Of a stretch of 60,282 nt of DNA, positions 1-8,672 are shown piece by piece. Both the position numbers and the translations under genes were made by a program. How positions within the stretch are numbered: the stretch's first letter is position 1; each line of letters begins with the position of its first letter. This DNA comes from Oligoflexia bacterium (lineage in GTDB: Bacteria > Bdellovibrionota_C > UBA2361 > JBGSMV01), in contig JAIBBU010000018.1 in the NCBI GenBank assembly GCA_019694515.1, forward strand, positions 1 through 60,282, read 5' to 3'. The notes beneath the pieces are model-generated. The model made no database searches and had not been told where the DNA came from. It saw nothing but the letters and a program-made list of their open reading frames with translations.

Positions 1-163
1 CTAACCGTTTCTTGGTCTCCTCTAGGTCGGCGGCGTTGTATGTCGGATTACCGAGCTTGGACAGTACGTTTAAGAAGGTAAAGCGACCCTGGAGGCCAGC
101 ATTCAGGTAGTTAGTAACGGCATGAGTAATGTTGATGTCTTGGTCGCGGTCTTTTATGGGCAT
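1..163 (-). CDS. Hypothetical protein, N-terminal fragment (runs off window start)
   Basis: An open frame on the reverse strand starts with ATG at 163 and reads MPIKDRDQDINITHAVTNYL and onward for 54 codons without a stop to the window edge, so its C-terminal part is missing. A good ribosome-binding site (GGAAGTGAGG) lies about 8-10 bases upstream, which supports the start. I recognise no family. The fragment is polar and probably cytoplasmic. It is divergent from nrdA, with about 730 bases between them. Confidence 0.55.
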   Translation of the reverse strand, partial: MPIKDRDQDINITHAVTNYLNAGLQGRFTFLNVLSKLGNPTYNAADLEETKKRL

Positions 164-517
164 GAACAGTTTACCTCACTTCCTTTAGCATACCTATAAC
201 ATAGCGCTTCCTAGGACGGCGGGCACTGGATTCATTCTTAGAGGTATCTTATCGGCCCTAGCGCAGCACGACATGAACGGCACTGATCAAGCTAATCAGA
301 TAGTTACTGGAGCGACCGAACTTTTGTCCGAAATTGGGAGGACAATTCGGCTCCCTGAGATGGAAGTAGAAAACGATTTCAAATTTTTATCCGTTCGATC
401 ATTTTGTTTTCTTTGGATCTTCTGGGAGGAGGCCATCGACTTCTGATCAAAGGTGGAAATATCATATGGACAGCGCCAAGCCCTATACATATATATAGGG
501 GTACAAGCTGAGTTCGG

Positions 518-533
518 ACACAATATGTTGTGT
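518..533. promoter_or_regulatory. NrdR box upstream of nrdA
   Basis: ACACAATATGTTGTGT matches the NrdR consensus (acaCwAtATaTwgtgt) at 15 of 16 positions and is close to a perfect palindrome. NrdR boxes usually occur as pairs with centres 31-32 bases apart. The segment 486-501 (centre 32 bases upstream) keeps the TATATATAG core but has a poor left half, so it is a weak partner. The position, about 365 bases before the nrdA start, is far but on the correct side. This implies ATP/dATP-responsive repression by NrdR, whose gene is not in this window. Confidence 0.65.
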
Positions 534-720
534 TTTGGGATTCCAAAGCCTTAAACCAGCATAATCCGGCCCGGCGCTAGTTTTTGGGGCGATGTTTTGT
601 GTGTTCGGAAGGGGGTTCTACCTCTTTGAGTTAAGTCCTAGGTCTACTTAGGTATGTTTTCCAAATGTCTGAAGTTAGGCAGCTGGTTGGTGGACAAGCC
701 TTTTTTAGATTGAGTTTTTT

Positions 721-770
721 AGGACCCAGCCTTTTTTGGGGCGCAGCCAATTTTGGGGCGCAGCCATGCA
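721..770. repeat. Short imperfect direct repeats (TTTTGGGGCGCAGCC type)
   Basis: The motif TTTTTTGGGGCGCAGCC is followed at once by TTTTGGGGCGCAGCC, and a third partial GACCCAGCC precedes them. The motif resembles the unit of the tandem array at 41019-41118 (TTTTTGGGCTCCGCCATGAC): a T-run, GGG, a GC-rich CGCC/CAGCC, then ATG(CATG)AC. Both arrays lie directly upstream of a housekeeping gene start. This may be one dispersed repeat family; that link is inference. Confidence 0.45.
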
Positions 771-896
771 TGACATCAGGGGTTGCACAGGGCGATTTGA
801 TCCTTACCGCCTGTTGTTGGCTTTTGTAGCTGCTGGCTTTGACGGGTTCGTCGGCTTGGACTGGAAGGATACTAGTTTTTTGGTTGGAGAGTGAGC

Positions 897-3800
897 ATGG
901 AAGGTAACGTATCAGAGAACGCGCAGGTCTCGGGTGGAGTAGGTGCTGTCAAGCTGGCGCCTGTCTCAAAACCGACCAATGGTCATGCGCTCGAAGTCGC
1001 GGTCAGCAAGAGTGGTGGGCAGACCATCACCGTGGTCAAACGGAACGGCATGCTCGTTCCTTTTCGTCGCGATCGAATCGCCAGTGCTATAGAAGCTGCC
1101 TTCAGGGCTACCCACAAGGTGCCGGTTACTGCCCCCTTACCGCAGGAGCTGTACAGCGCCGTTCAGAGGGTCAGCGCCGAGGTGGTTGATGAGGTGCGTG
1201 ATATGACCGCCAGTGGCATCAGCGCCACAGTTGAGGGTATTCAGGATCTGGTCGAGGTTAAGCTGATGAAGGCCGGGCACTACGACGTCGCCCGCAGCTA
1301 TATTGTCTACAGAGACGAACGTCAGCAGACCCGCGAGGACTCACCGCAAAATTTGAAAATTCTCCGACGCGACGGCAAGACGTTGGTGCGTTTTAATCCG
1401 ATGAAGATCGGCGCCGCGATCGAGAAAGCATTCCGTGCCTCGATGAATATCGAAGGCCCCACGCCGGGCCAGGTGATCGACGCCGTGAACCTGGTGACCA
1501 ACAAGGTCGTTGCTCACGCCATGCTGGCCTCGAAGGAGGGTCGAACACTTGATATCGAGCTGATTCAGGACGAGGTCGAGCGGCAGCTCATGGCCGAAAG
1601 CTTCTACCAGGTTGCCAAGGACTTTATCCTTTACCGCGCTGAACGGTCCGAGCTGCGCGTGAAGACCGAGCGCGAGCAGCCGCAGGCGGCTCCGGCTCCG
1701 ATTGAGCGCCGTACCGTAGAGCTGGACAGTAAAACGGAGGAGCCGGGCCAGCTCTTCCACGCGACCGACCGGGAGAAGGGGGCGATTACGGTTTCTGAGC
1801 GTGAGCTGCGGCAGCGCATCGCGCATGCTGCCCGAGGCTACGAGACTCTGATTTCGACCGATGAGGTCTATAACGAAGCTGTCCGCAACTTCTATGAAGG
1901 AATTCGGGTAGACGAGGTCGATACCGCCAATATTCTGGCGGCGCGCTCCAAGATCGAAAAAGAACCTGCTTATACCTATGTGGCTTCAGGACTGCTGTTG
2001 GATGTGATCTACCGCGAAGCTTTCGGGGTAGCGGCACACCATCCGGAGATCGAAAATAAACATCGCGAATATCTTAAGCTCTGCCTAGAGGTGGGAATTA
2101 AGAATGATCGCATCGATTCCAAGCTCTTGGACTTCGATCTGGATAAGATTGCGGCGGCCCTGGATCTTTCCCGCGATAGAAAGTTTACCTATCTCGGACT
2201 GCAAACCCTTTATGATCGCTATCTAATTCACGTCAACGATCGGCGCATCGAAACTCCGCAGATATTCTGGATGCGGGTGGCGATGGGGCTAAGTCTGAAT
2301 GAGGGTAAACAGAAGAATGAGCGCGCGATAGAGTTCTATAATGTACTCTCGCAGTTCCTCTTTACCTCCAGCACGCCGACGCTCTTCAACTCGGGCACGA
2401 CCCACTCGCAGATGAGCTCATGCTATCTATCCACCGTGATGGACGATTTGAAGCACATCTTTAAGGTCATTTCAGATGATGCACAGCTCTCCAAATGGGC
2501 CGGAGGGTTGGGTAACGATTGGACTAATGTGCGCGCTACGGGCTCGCGCATCAAAGGCACTAACGGCCGAAGCCAGGGGGTTATCCCGTTTCTTAAGGTG
2601 GCCAATGATACAGCGGTCGCCGTTAATCAGGGCGGCAAGCGCAAAGGTGCGATGTGCGCCTATCTCGAGACCTGGCATCTCGACATCGAGGACTTTCTCG
2701 AGTTGCGCAAGAATACCGGTGATGAGCGTCGCCGCACTCATGACATGAACACCGCCAACTGGATTCCCGATCTATTCATGAAGCGCGTGCAGCAAAACGG
2801 CACCTGGACCCTCTTCAGTCCGGCCGACGCTACTGATCTGCACGATTTATATGGACAGGCCTTTGAGCAGCGTTACCTGCAGTATGAGGCCATGGTCGAT
2901 AAAGGCGAACTGAAACTTTTCAAACGGGTTGAAGCCGTGGCGCTCTGGAGAAAGATGCTGAGCATGCTTTTCGAGACCGGACATCCCTGGCTGACCTTTA
3001 AAGATCCCTCTAACGTGCGCTCGCCGCAGAGCCATTGCGGAGTGGTGCATAGCTCAAATCTTTGCACCGAGATTCTGCTGAATACCTCGGCTGACGAAAC
3101 CGCGGTTTGCAACCTGGGATCGATCAATTTAGCAGCTCACTGCACACCCTCCGGTTTGGATGAAGACCTGCTGGCCAAAACGGTGCGCACCGCCATCCGC
3201 ATGTTGGATAATGTGATCGATATCAACTATTACCCGACAGCCGAAGCACGTAACGCCAATTTGAGACATCGTCCGATCGGCATGGGCATCATGGGATTCC
3301 AGGACTGCCTGTATCTGATGCACGTACCGTACGCGAGCGCCAAAGCCGTGGAGTTTGCCGATCGCAGCATGGAGATGGTTTCATATTATGCGCTGCTTTC
3401 ATCAAGCGAGCTGGCCAAAGAGCGGGGCGCTTACTCCACCTACAAGGGCTCCAAGTGGGAGCAGGGATTGCTGCCGATTGATACTGTCCGTCTGTTGGGT
3501 CAAGAGCGCGGCGCAGAGCATCTCGATATGGACGTTAGCACCAGCATGAACTGGGAGCGGGTGCGTGAGTCGATCAAGAAGCATGGCATTCGCAATAGCA
3601 ACACCATGGCGATTGCGCCGACCGCGACGATCTCCAATATCACTGGGGTGACGCAGTCTATTGAGCCGACCTACAAGCACATGTTCGCTAAGTCGAACCT
3701 CTCCGGCGAATTCTTGGTTTATAACACCCACCTGGTGGAGGATCTCAAAGCGCTTGGATTATGGGATGCCGAAATGGTCGACGATCTGAAATATTTCGAC

Positions 3801-4250
3801 GGCTCAATTAATGAGATCGAAAGAATCCCACAGGAGCTCAAGGCCATATACCTCACCGCGTTTGAAATTGAACCGGAATGGCTGATTGAGTGCGGCAGCC
3901 GCCGGCAAAAGTGGATCGACATGGGGCAGTCGCTGAACCTTTATATTTCGCAACCTAGCGGTAAGAAGCTGCATGATATGTATCTGCATGCCTGGAGAAA
4001 GGGTTTGAAGACTACCTACTATCTGCGTTCACTAGGCGCCACGCAGATCGAGAAGTCCACCACTGACATTAACCGCCGCGGACTGCAGCCGCGCTGGATG
4101 AAGAGCAAATCCGCCTCGAGTAATATTGTGGTTGACCGCGCCGTGGCGGAGGAGATCGAAGCTGGCGCTCCCGATACTGCTGCTCCAAAAGCGGAGAAAG
4201 CCATGGCTTGCAGTATTCTAAACGGCGAAGAGTGCGAAAGCTGCCAATAA
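897..4250 (+). CDS. nrdA: Ribonucleoside-diphosphate reductase, alpha subunit (class I, two ATP cones)
   Basis: Catalytic large subunit that reduces NDPs to dNDPs with the NrdB radical subunit. The start is placed at ATG 897 because GGAGA at 886-890 lies 6 bases upstream; an in-frame GTG at 891 abuts that site. Two ATP-cone allosteric domains occur in tandem (about residues 45-135 and 152-250), each beginning with a K/RRDG or KRNG motif. The catalytic barrel has SSCYLST (first redox Cys, about residue 508), SNLCTEI (Asn, Cys and Glu of the active site, about 720) and CNLGSIN (second redox Cys). The C-terminus ends in CESCQ, the mobile Cys pair that re-reduces the active site. At 1117 residues it is longer than the E. 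coli protein because of the second cone. nrdB follows after about 150 bases. Confidence 0.97.
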   Translation: MEGNVSENAQVSGGVGAVKLAPVSKPTNGHALEVAVSKSGGQTITVVKRNGMLVPFRRDRIASAIEAAFRATHKVPVTAPLPQELYSAVQRVSAEVVDEVRDMTASGISATVEGIQDLVEVKLMKAGHYDVARSYIVYRDERQQTREDSPQNLKILRRDGKTLVRFNPMKIGAAIEKAFRASMNIEGPTPGQVIDAVNLVTNKVVAHAMLASKEGRTLDIELIQDEVERQLMAESFYQVAKDFILYRAERSELRVKTEREQPQAAPAPIERRTVELDSKTEEPGQLFHATDREKGAITVSERELRQRIAHAARGYETLISTDEVYNEAVRNFYEGIRVDEVDTANILAARSKIEKEPAYTYVASGLLLDVIYREAFGVAAHHPEIENKHREYLKLCLEVGIKNDRIDSKLLDFDLDKIAAALDLSRDRKFTYLGLQTLYDRYLIHVNDRRIETPQIFWMRVAMGLSLNEGKQKNERAIEFYNVLSQFLFTSSTPTLFNSGTTHSQMSSCYLSTVMDDLKHIFKVISDDAQLSKWAGGLGNDWTNVRATGSRIKGTNGRSQGVIPFLKVANDTAVAVNQGGKRKGAMCAYLETWHLDIEDFLELRKNTGDERRRTHDMNTANWIPDLFMKRVQQNGTWTLFSPADATDLHDLYGQAFEQRYLQYEAMVDKGELKLFKRVEAVALWRKMLSMLFETGHPWLTFKDPSNVRSPQSHCGVVHSSNLCTEILLNTSADETAVCNLGSINLAAHCTPSGLDEDLLAKTVRTAIRMLDNVIDINYYPTAEARNANLRHRPIGMGIMGFQDCLYLMHVPYASAKAVEFADRSMEMVSYYALLSSSELAKERGAYSTYKGSKWEQGLLPIDTVRLLGQERGAEHLDMDVSTSMNWERVRESIKKHGIRNSNTMAIAPTATISNITGVTQSIEPTYKHMFAKSNLSGEFLVYNTHLVEDLKALGLWDAEMVDDLKYFDGSINEIERIPQELKAIYLTAFEIEPEWLIECGSRRQKWIDMGQSLNLYISQPSGKKLHDMYLHAWRKGLKTTYYLRSLGATQIEKSTTDINRRGLQPRWMKSKSASSNIVVDRAVAEEIEAGAPDTAAPKAEKAMACSILNGEECESCQ

Positions 4251-4399
4251 ATTTGGCGGGAGATTTTGCGGCCGCGTAGTTTTGCCCCGGAGGGATTTTT
4301 TCGCGGTGATTTGCGAAAGTTTGACCAAAGGGTCTTAGGGTGATTTGGTAGTAAGCTGTCGGTTGCTCTTACGTAATAGTTCTTAGATGGAGGTGAACA

Positions 4400-5479
4400 A
4401 TGCTCAATTTTGACGGAACCGGTTCGGGATCGAATAGCTCAGACGCGACGGATTCAAGCGGCAAGAATTTGCGGGTAAACGTCAGCGATAAACGGCTGAT
4501 CAACTGCAACACGGTTGATGTCAATCAACTTATGCCGCTTAAGTACAAGTGGGCCTGGGAGCATTACCTTAATGGCTGCGCCAACAACTGGCTTCCGACC
4601 GAGGTGGCGATGGGCAAGGACATCGAACTTTGGAAATCCGATCAGCTGAGCGCAGACGAGCGCCAGGTGATCATGCGAAACCTGGGGTTTTTCAGCACCG
4701 CTGAGAGCTTGGTCGGCAACAATATCGTACTGGCCATATTTAAGCATGTAACCAACCCCGAATGCCGGCAGTATCTGTTACGCCAGGCTTTCGAAGAGGC
4801 TGTGCACACTCACACCTTCCACTACATCGTTGAATCGCTGGCTCTCGATCAGGGCGAGGTCTTCAACATGTATAATGAGGTGAATACGATTCGAAACAAA
4901 GATCAGTTCGAAATGCAGCTGACCGCAGATATTTTGAAGAACGATTTCTCGACCGCCACTCCGGAGGGCGCGCAGAAGTTTCTTGAAAATCTGATCGGCT
5001 ATTACATCATCATGGAAGGAATCTTCTTCTATAGCGGTTTCGTGATGATCTTGTCGTTCCATCGCCAGAACCGCATGACCGGAATCGGAGAGCAGTTCCA
5101 GTACATTTTACGTGATGAAACCATCCACCTTAACTTCGGAATTGATCTAATCAACGGAATTAAGGAAGAGAATCCCGCGCTTTGGTCGCCGGAGTTCCAG
5201 GCGCGCACCTTGGAGCGAATCAAGCAGGCAGTCGAGCTGGAATATCAATATGCCGCGGATTGTCTGCCGCGCGGAATTTTGGGGCTGACTGCGCCGATGT
5301 TCCGTGAGTATGTGCAGTACATCGCCGACCGGCGCATGGAGCGTATCGGGCTCAAGGCGCAGTACGGCTCGAAGAATCCGTTCCCCTGGATGGTAGAGAC
5401 GATCGATCTGGGCAAGGAGAAGAACTTCTTCGAAACCCGCGTGACAGAATATCAAACAGCAGCTTCATTGCAGTGGTAG
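4400..5479 (+). CDS. nrdB: Ribonucleotide reductase beta subunit, class Ic type (Phe in place of radical Tyr)
   Basis: Radical-generating ferritin-like subunit, 359 residues, preceded by a perfect Shine-Dalgarno GGAGGTGA. Metal ligands are visible: Glu102 in [10 protein letters not shown] (Asp84 in E. coli NrdB), Glu133 and His136 in [11 protein letters not shown], and the late Glu/His pair in [10 protein letters not shown]. The residue seven after Glu133, which is the radical Tyr122 in E. coli, is Phe140. EEAVHTHTF and Asp-to-Glu at the first ligand are known hallmarks of the Chlamydia-type class Ic enzyme, which uses a Mn(IV)/Fe(III) cofactor instead of a tyrosyl radical. The cofactor assignment is inference from these residues. 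The gene forms a unit with nrdA and overlaps pdxH. Confidence 0.96.
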   Translation: MLNFDGTGSGSNSSDATDSSGKNLRVNVSDKRLINCNTVDVNQLMPLKYKWAWEHYLNGCANNWLPTEVAMGKDIELWKSDQLSADERQVIMRNLGFFSTAESLVGNNIVLAIFKHVTNPECRQYLLRQAFEEAVHTHTFHYIVESLALDQGEVFNMYNEVNTIRNKDQFEMQLTADILKNDFSTATPEGAQKFLENLIGYYIIMEGIFFYSGFVMILSFHRQNRMTGIGEQFQYILRDETIHLNFGIDLINGIKEENPALWSPEFQARTLERIKQAVELEYQYAADCLPRGILGLTAPMFREYVQYIADRRMERIGLKAQYGSKNPFPWMVETIDLGKEKNFFETRVTEYQTAASLQW

Positions 5480-6111
5480 ACGCCCTCCGCAGGGAGTACT
5501 CCTCAGCAGAATTGATTGAGCAGGAAGCTCCGGCCGATGCGCTGGAGCTTTTTGCTTCGTGGTACGAAGCGGCTTGCCGGTCCTCCGAAATCATCGAACC
5601 TAATACCATGGTGCTGGCGACGGTTGACGGGAGCGGTCAACCGGCTGCGCGCGCAGTGCTGTTAAAGAGCTTTGACCACAACGGTTTTGTCTTTGTAACC
5701 AATTATCAAAGCCGAAAGGGAAAAGAGATTAGCGACAATAACCGGGTGGCAGCAGCTTTCGTGTGGAACGCGTTAGAACGTCAGGTTCGGATTGAGGGGC
5801 GGGCGGTTCAATTAACCGCTGAACAATCGGATCAAATTTTTGCTGCACGCCCTCGCGGTGCCCAGCTTGCCGCGCACGCGTCGCGGCAAAGCACGGAGCT
5901 TCAAAATCGAGCCCAGCTTGATCAGCTCTATTTGGAGGCGGTAGAAAAATTCGGAAAGGAAGATGTTTCGCGTCCTTCCGCGTGGGGCGGATATGCTATT
6001 CGTCCGGAGCGGATCGAGTTTTGGCAGGGCCGGGCGAACCGGATGAGCGATCGATTGCTGTATAGTCGGACGGTTGATGGGAATTGGCAGCGGAGTCGGC
6101 TGGCGCCGTAA
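5473..6111 (+). CDS. pdxH: Pyridoxamine/pyridoxine 5'-phosphate oxidase
   Basis: FMN-dependent enzyme that oxidises PNP or PMP to pyridoxal 5'-phosphate, the last step of vitamin B6 synthesis and salvage. The 212-residue length is normal. Family signatures are [10 protein letters not shown], the FMN-binding RAVLLKSFD and [18 protein letters not shown] in the middle, and the C-terminal [16 protein letters not shown] block followed by W..RLAP. The GTG start overlaps the last codons of nrdB by 7 bases, which implies translational coupling; no separate ribosome site is evident. Confidence 0.95.
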   Translation: MVDALRREYSSAELIEQEAPADALELFASWYEAACRSSEIIEPNTMVLATVDGSGQPAARAVLLKSFDHNGFVFVTNYQSRKGKEISDNNRVAAAFVWNALERQVRIEGRAVQLTAEQSDQIFAARPRGAQLAAHASRQSTELQNRAQLDQLYLEAVEKFGKEDVSRPSAWGGYAIRPERIEFWQGRANRMSDRLLYSRTVDGNWQRSRLAP

Positions 6112-6342
6112 AGCAAGATGACGGAACCTCGTTTGCTGCTCACAGCTGTGTAGAAGGGGAGAAATGTCGCTTGCTTTCCCTCTCTCTCTCGGAGAGTCGC
6201 GCCTCTCTAGACTAGTGCAAGTCCGTGCTACGGCCGACAATTTGCTTAGGGAAGGTCCTCAGGTAGAATCGATAGAATCTTGATTTCGACCACCCAGGGC
6301 TGAATTGTTATTTTGCGAAACTATCTACGATAGGACAAAAAA

Positions 6343-7002
6343 ATGAAATTGGAAGCACGGACCATCATAAATGTTGGAGCGCTTACCCTGGCCTGCCTTG
6401 CGGGCGCACCCAAGCCAGCCTCGGTCCCCCTAGAAGACGCTCAATTCAGCAGGCTCGGAAATGACTTTGCTGTAAATGCAAACCGCTTAGGCACTCCCGA
6501 CTTTCAATCCGTTGTTCGCGACTCACTCGAGCGTCTTATCAGTCATGACAAATTTGAAGTAGCTGCCGGAGTAGTTTCTAGCTTGCCCGATTCGGTTGGG
6601 GTTGTTGCCTTATTCTCTATCCATCAATGTTCCCCTGCTCTTCGGCAGGGCGTCTACGAAACGCTCGAAGGCGTAGATCCTAATCGATTGAGGGCCAATA
6701 TTTCGCTCTTGCAAGCGCTGCTGGGAGATGAAATTCGATATTCTGGTTCGACTGTACTTGCGATTCCGCATGGGGGCAGGGGAACTGTAGCGCCCGTTGA
6801 ATTGAATGGCCGTGACTCAATTAATCCCAGATTTGGAAAAGAATGGGATAGCTGTTACGGATACTATGCAGATGTTGAAATGGATCTGCATCAACTGTAT
6901 ACCTATCGCATGGGAAGAATGCTGGGCAAATTGGATCCGAAGTTCGTGCCCACCTCCTTCGCAGTGATTCACACCCCGCTCAGGCCGGTGCTGGATCTTT
7001 GA
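6343..7002 (+). CDS. Exported protein of unknown function
   Basis: A 219-residue frame with ATG 6343 preceded by AGGAC and an A-run. The N-terminus (MKLEARTIINVGALTLACLAGAP) looks like a weak signal peptide or anchor. The rest is mixed alpha/beta with two Cys in IHQCSP and WDSCYG and no recognised motif. Spacing on both sides is wide, and the gene sits in a patch with a toxin-antitoxin pair and decayed repeats, so it may be an accessory acquisition. Confidence 0.6.
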   Translation: MKLEARTIINVGALTLACLAGAPKPASVPLEDAQFSRLGNDFAVNANRLGTPDFQSVVRDSLERLISHDKFEVAAGVVSSLPDSVGVVALFSIHQCSPALRQGVYETLEGVDPNRLRANISLLQALLGDEIRYSGSTVLAIPHGGRGTVAPVELNGRDSINPRFGKEWDSCYGYYADVEMDLHQLYTYRMGRMLGKLDPKFVPTSFAVIHTPLRPVLDL

Positions 7003-7119
7003 TCTCCTAATAGTGTAACAGGTCCTAGGTGTGCGCTTGAAGCGCCGGAAGTAGACAGCTATTCAAGACTTCCTGTCACGGCGGTGCTACCCGATGAACT
7101 TCGCGCTAGTCGCGAGCCA

Positions 7120-7422
7120 TTAGGCCGCCTTGCGCTCCGAATCAAACGATATCCTTATTCCTACCGTTTTAAGGATCTGTGTGAGCGTGGAAAGTCGTGG
7201 ATCTCCGTCCTTGGAGAGAGCGTGATAGACTGTTTGCCTAGTTATTCCTGCCTTCTTGGACAGCTTGGAGATATTTGCCTTGCGCGCATCCAGAACATTT
7301 CTGACCGCGATTAGAAATGCTTGCTGAGATTCATATTCAAGCACATCAGCAAGATAGCCCGCCGCGTAGTCGGGGTCTTTGAGTCTCTTCAGGAGGCTCG
7401 GTTTGAAATCTCTAGTCCTCAT
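7120..7422 (-). CDS. Antitoxin, HigA/COG3636-like HTH protein
   Basis: About 100 residues beginning MRTRDFKPSLLKRLKDPDYA. The N-terminal RD(F/Y)...L...L.DPEYAA pattern, an ALxxVxxARxxNISKLSKKAGI segment and the helix-turn-helix RQTVYHALSKDGDPRLSTL are typical of addiction-module antidotes paired with RelE/HigB-like toxins. The start is uncertain: ATG 7428 and ATG 7422 are both in frame. The second has AAAAGG seven bases upstream, so it is preferred. A longer frame reaches 7488 but would lie inside the toxin. It overlaps the toxin end by about 11 bases, so the two are co-translated. Confidence 0.85.
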   Translation of the reverse strand: MRTRDFKPSLLKRLKDPDYAAGYLADVLEYESQQAFLIAVRNVLDARKANISKLSKKAGITRQTVYHALSKDGDPRLSTLTQILKTVGIRISFDSERKAA

Positions 7423-7741
7423 TTTCATACCTTTTCCAAAGCTCTTTGGCCTTGGCAATATCTTTTCGTTGCGTTCTCTTGTCACCACCGCCTATCAGGA
7501 TGATTAGTTCACTTTGTTTTACTCCGTAGTAAATTCTCAATCCTGGCCCCTTAGGAATTCTAAGCTCAAATACGCCTCCGCCAATCGACCGGTGATCGCC
7601 GAAATTCCCGTTCGCAATTCGAGTTAGCCGGGCGTCTACAGCCTGCTGAAGAGTCAGATCTAACCTGCTATGCCAAATTTCGAACGGGACCTTGCCGTTA
7701 TCGAGTTCTAGAATCAAGATCCTTCGTTCCTTAATCTGCAT
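7412..7741 (-). CDS. Toxin, RelE/HigB-like addiction module killer protein
   Basis: 109 residues. Features of the RelE/ParE-fold killer family (COG3657, Gp49-like) are WHSRLDLTLQQAVDARLTRIANGNFGDHRSIGGGVFELRI, GPGLRIYYG, ELIILIGGGDKRTQRKDIAKAKELW, and a C-terminal basic helix. In this family the fold acts as a ribosome-dependent mRNA interferase or similar growth inhibitor; activity here is inferred. Toxin precedes antitoxin, the HigBA order. An 18-base near-palindrome (7750-7767) just upstream of the start is a candidate operator for autorepression. Confidence 0.88.
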   Translation of the reverse strand: MQIKERRILILELDNGKVPFEIWHSRLDLTLQQAVDARLTRIANGNFGDHRSIGGGVFELRIPKGPGLRIYYGVKQSELIILIGGGDKRTQRKDIAKAKELWKRYENED

Positions 7742-7749
7742 ATCGGCAC

Positions 7750-7767
7750 TGTAAGATATATTTTACA
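7750..7767. promoter_or_regulatory. Candidate operator of the toxin-antitoxin pair
   Basis: TGTAAGATATATTTTACA is an 18-base palindrome with a single mismatched pair. It ends 9 bases before the toxin start codon. A TATAAA -10-like element on the reverse strand (about 7773-7778) would place transcription start inside the palindrome. Such autoregulatory sites are typical of HTH antitoxins. No Shine-Dalgarno is seen for the toxin. Confidence 0.45.
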
Positions 7768-7994
7768 CTAATTTTATACCATCATCTACCCACTTCGACG
7801 CTGCTAACGAGCCGGGATGGCTGGCTTATTTTCGAAGTGCGCCCTTCTGACGCCAAGATCTGGTAGGGAGCTGGGTCAAAGTTTAGCCCGCCTCCCCACG
7901 ATCAATGGCGGAGGTTGACTTTTACCCCTATTCCCCAGGGTGCATTTCTAATCAGCCGAGCTCGCAGTAGTTAATCGGGAATTAAGATCGAAAG

Positions 7995-8640
7995 TTGCCT
8001 CAACTCCGTCACCGCCTGCGGCCAATCGGCAGGGCGGTCGTTTCGCAAGCAGCTACGCTTAGCGCCCTGAAGGTCGGCGGGAGAGGAGAACTTTTTCAGA
8101 GTGCTTCGAGCTTGGGCTATTGGGACTTTCAGGTAGGGATTGCTTTCCTCCTGCGCCCGTCTACCACGGGGCTACGGAGAACAGGCTGCTCTGCTCGCAA
8201 TGGCAGGGTTGTTCTGTCATTGCTATACGAGTTACGCAATCCGAGGACAGAATTGCTGTGCTGTTGATGAAGTTCCTGCAAGGGCGCTTTGATCTGTCAT
8301 TGCGAACCCGAGCTTGTCGAGGGTGAAGCAAACCCTAACTTTAAGTCGAAATTGACGCTCTATTGAAGAAGCTGGGAGAATTTCCTGCGCAACTTCCAGT
8401 CATCGGCCGTAGAAGAAACTTTCGCGATTACCAAGGAACAAAGCCACCTTCGGTATAATGGTAGGGATTGCTTCGCTTCGCTCGCAATGACAAAAAATTT
8501 ATCCGCGAATTGCAGAACTCCTATAACAATGACAAAGCACCCCTAGTAATGCGAGCAGAGCGAAAGCTTGCCTCGCCGTAGCTCTTGTGGAGGCGGGTAA
8601 TCCCTAACGCTTGGGCACGTTGTGCGGCAGCTTACCCTGA
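7995..8640. repeat. Cluster of decayed dispersed palindromic repeats
   Basis: The stretch 7742-8672 has no supported gene. It contains several partial copies of a repeat of the form GGGATTGCTTCGC...GCTCGCAATGACA. The clearest is 8462-8492 (GTAGGGATTGCTTCGCTTCG then CTCGCAATGACA). Others are 8295-8333 (GTCATTGCGAACCCGAGC ... GGGTGAAGCAA), 8133-8150 (GTAGGGATTGC) and 8199-8226 (GCTCGCAATGGCAGG ... CTGTCATTGC). Orientation varies between copies. The form resembles REP/MITE-like palindromic elements found between genes in many bacteria. Open frames here (7995-8267, 8120-8326) are by-products. Confidence 0.6.
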
Positions 8641-8672
8641 TTGGAGGGGGCCCGATCCCACCTCGCTTTAGT

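Larger units (their letters stand above)
164..896. other. Long non-coding leader upstream of nrdA
   Basis: No convincing gene is present in these roughly 730 bases. They hold an NrdR-box-like palindrome (518-533), an AT-rich near-palindrome at 481-500, and short imperfect repeats of the type TTTTGGGGCGCAGCC around 730-765. A 75-codon reverse frame (296-523) has no recognisable features and sits over the NrdR box, so it is not called. The nrdA promoter should lie in or after the NrdR-box region, which would give nrdA a long 5' leader. Confidence 0.5.

Noticed and set aside
296..523. 75-residue reverse gene before nrdA
   Set aside because: It has no recognised motif, lies over the NrdR box, and has unusual composition.
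7995..8326. Small forward genes in the repeat island
   Set aside because: They are made of repeat sequence, have no ribosome sites, and resemble no protein family.
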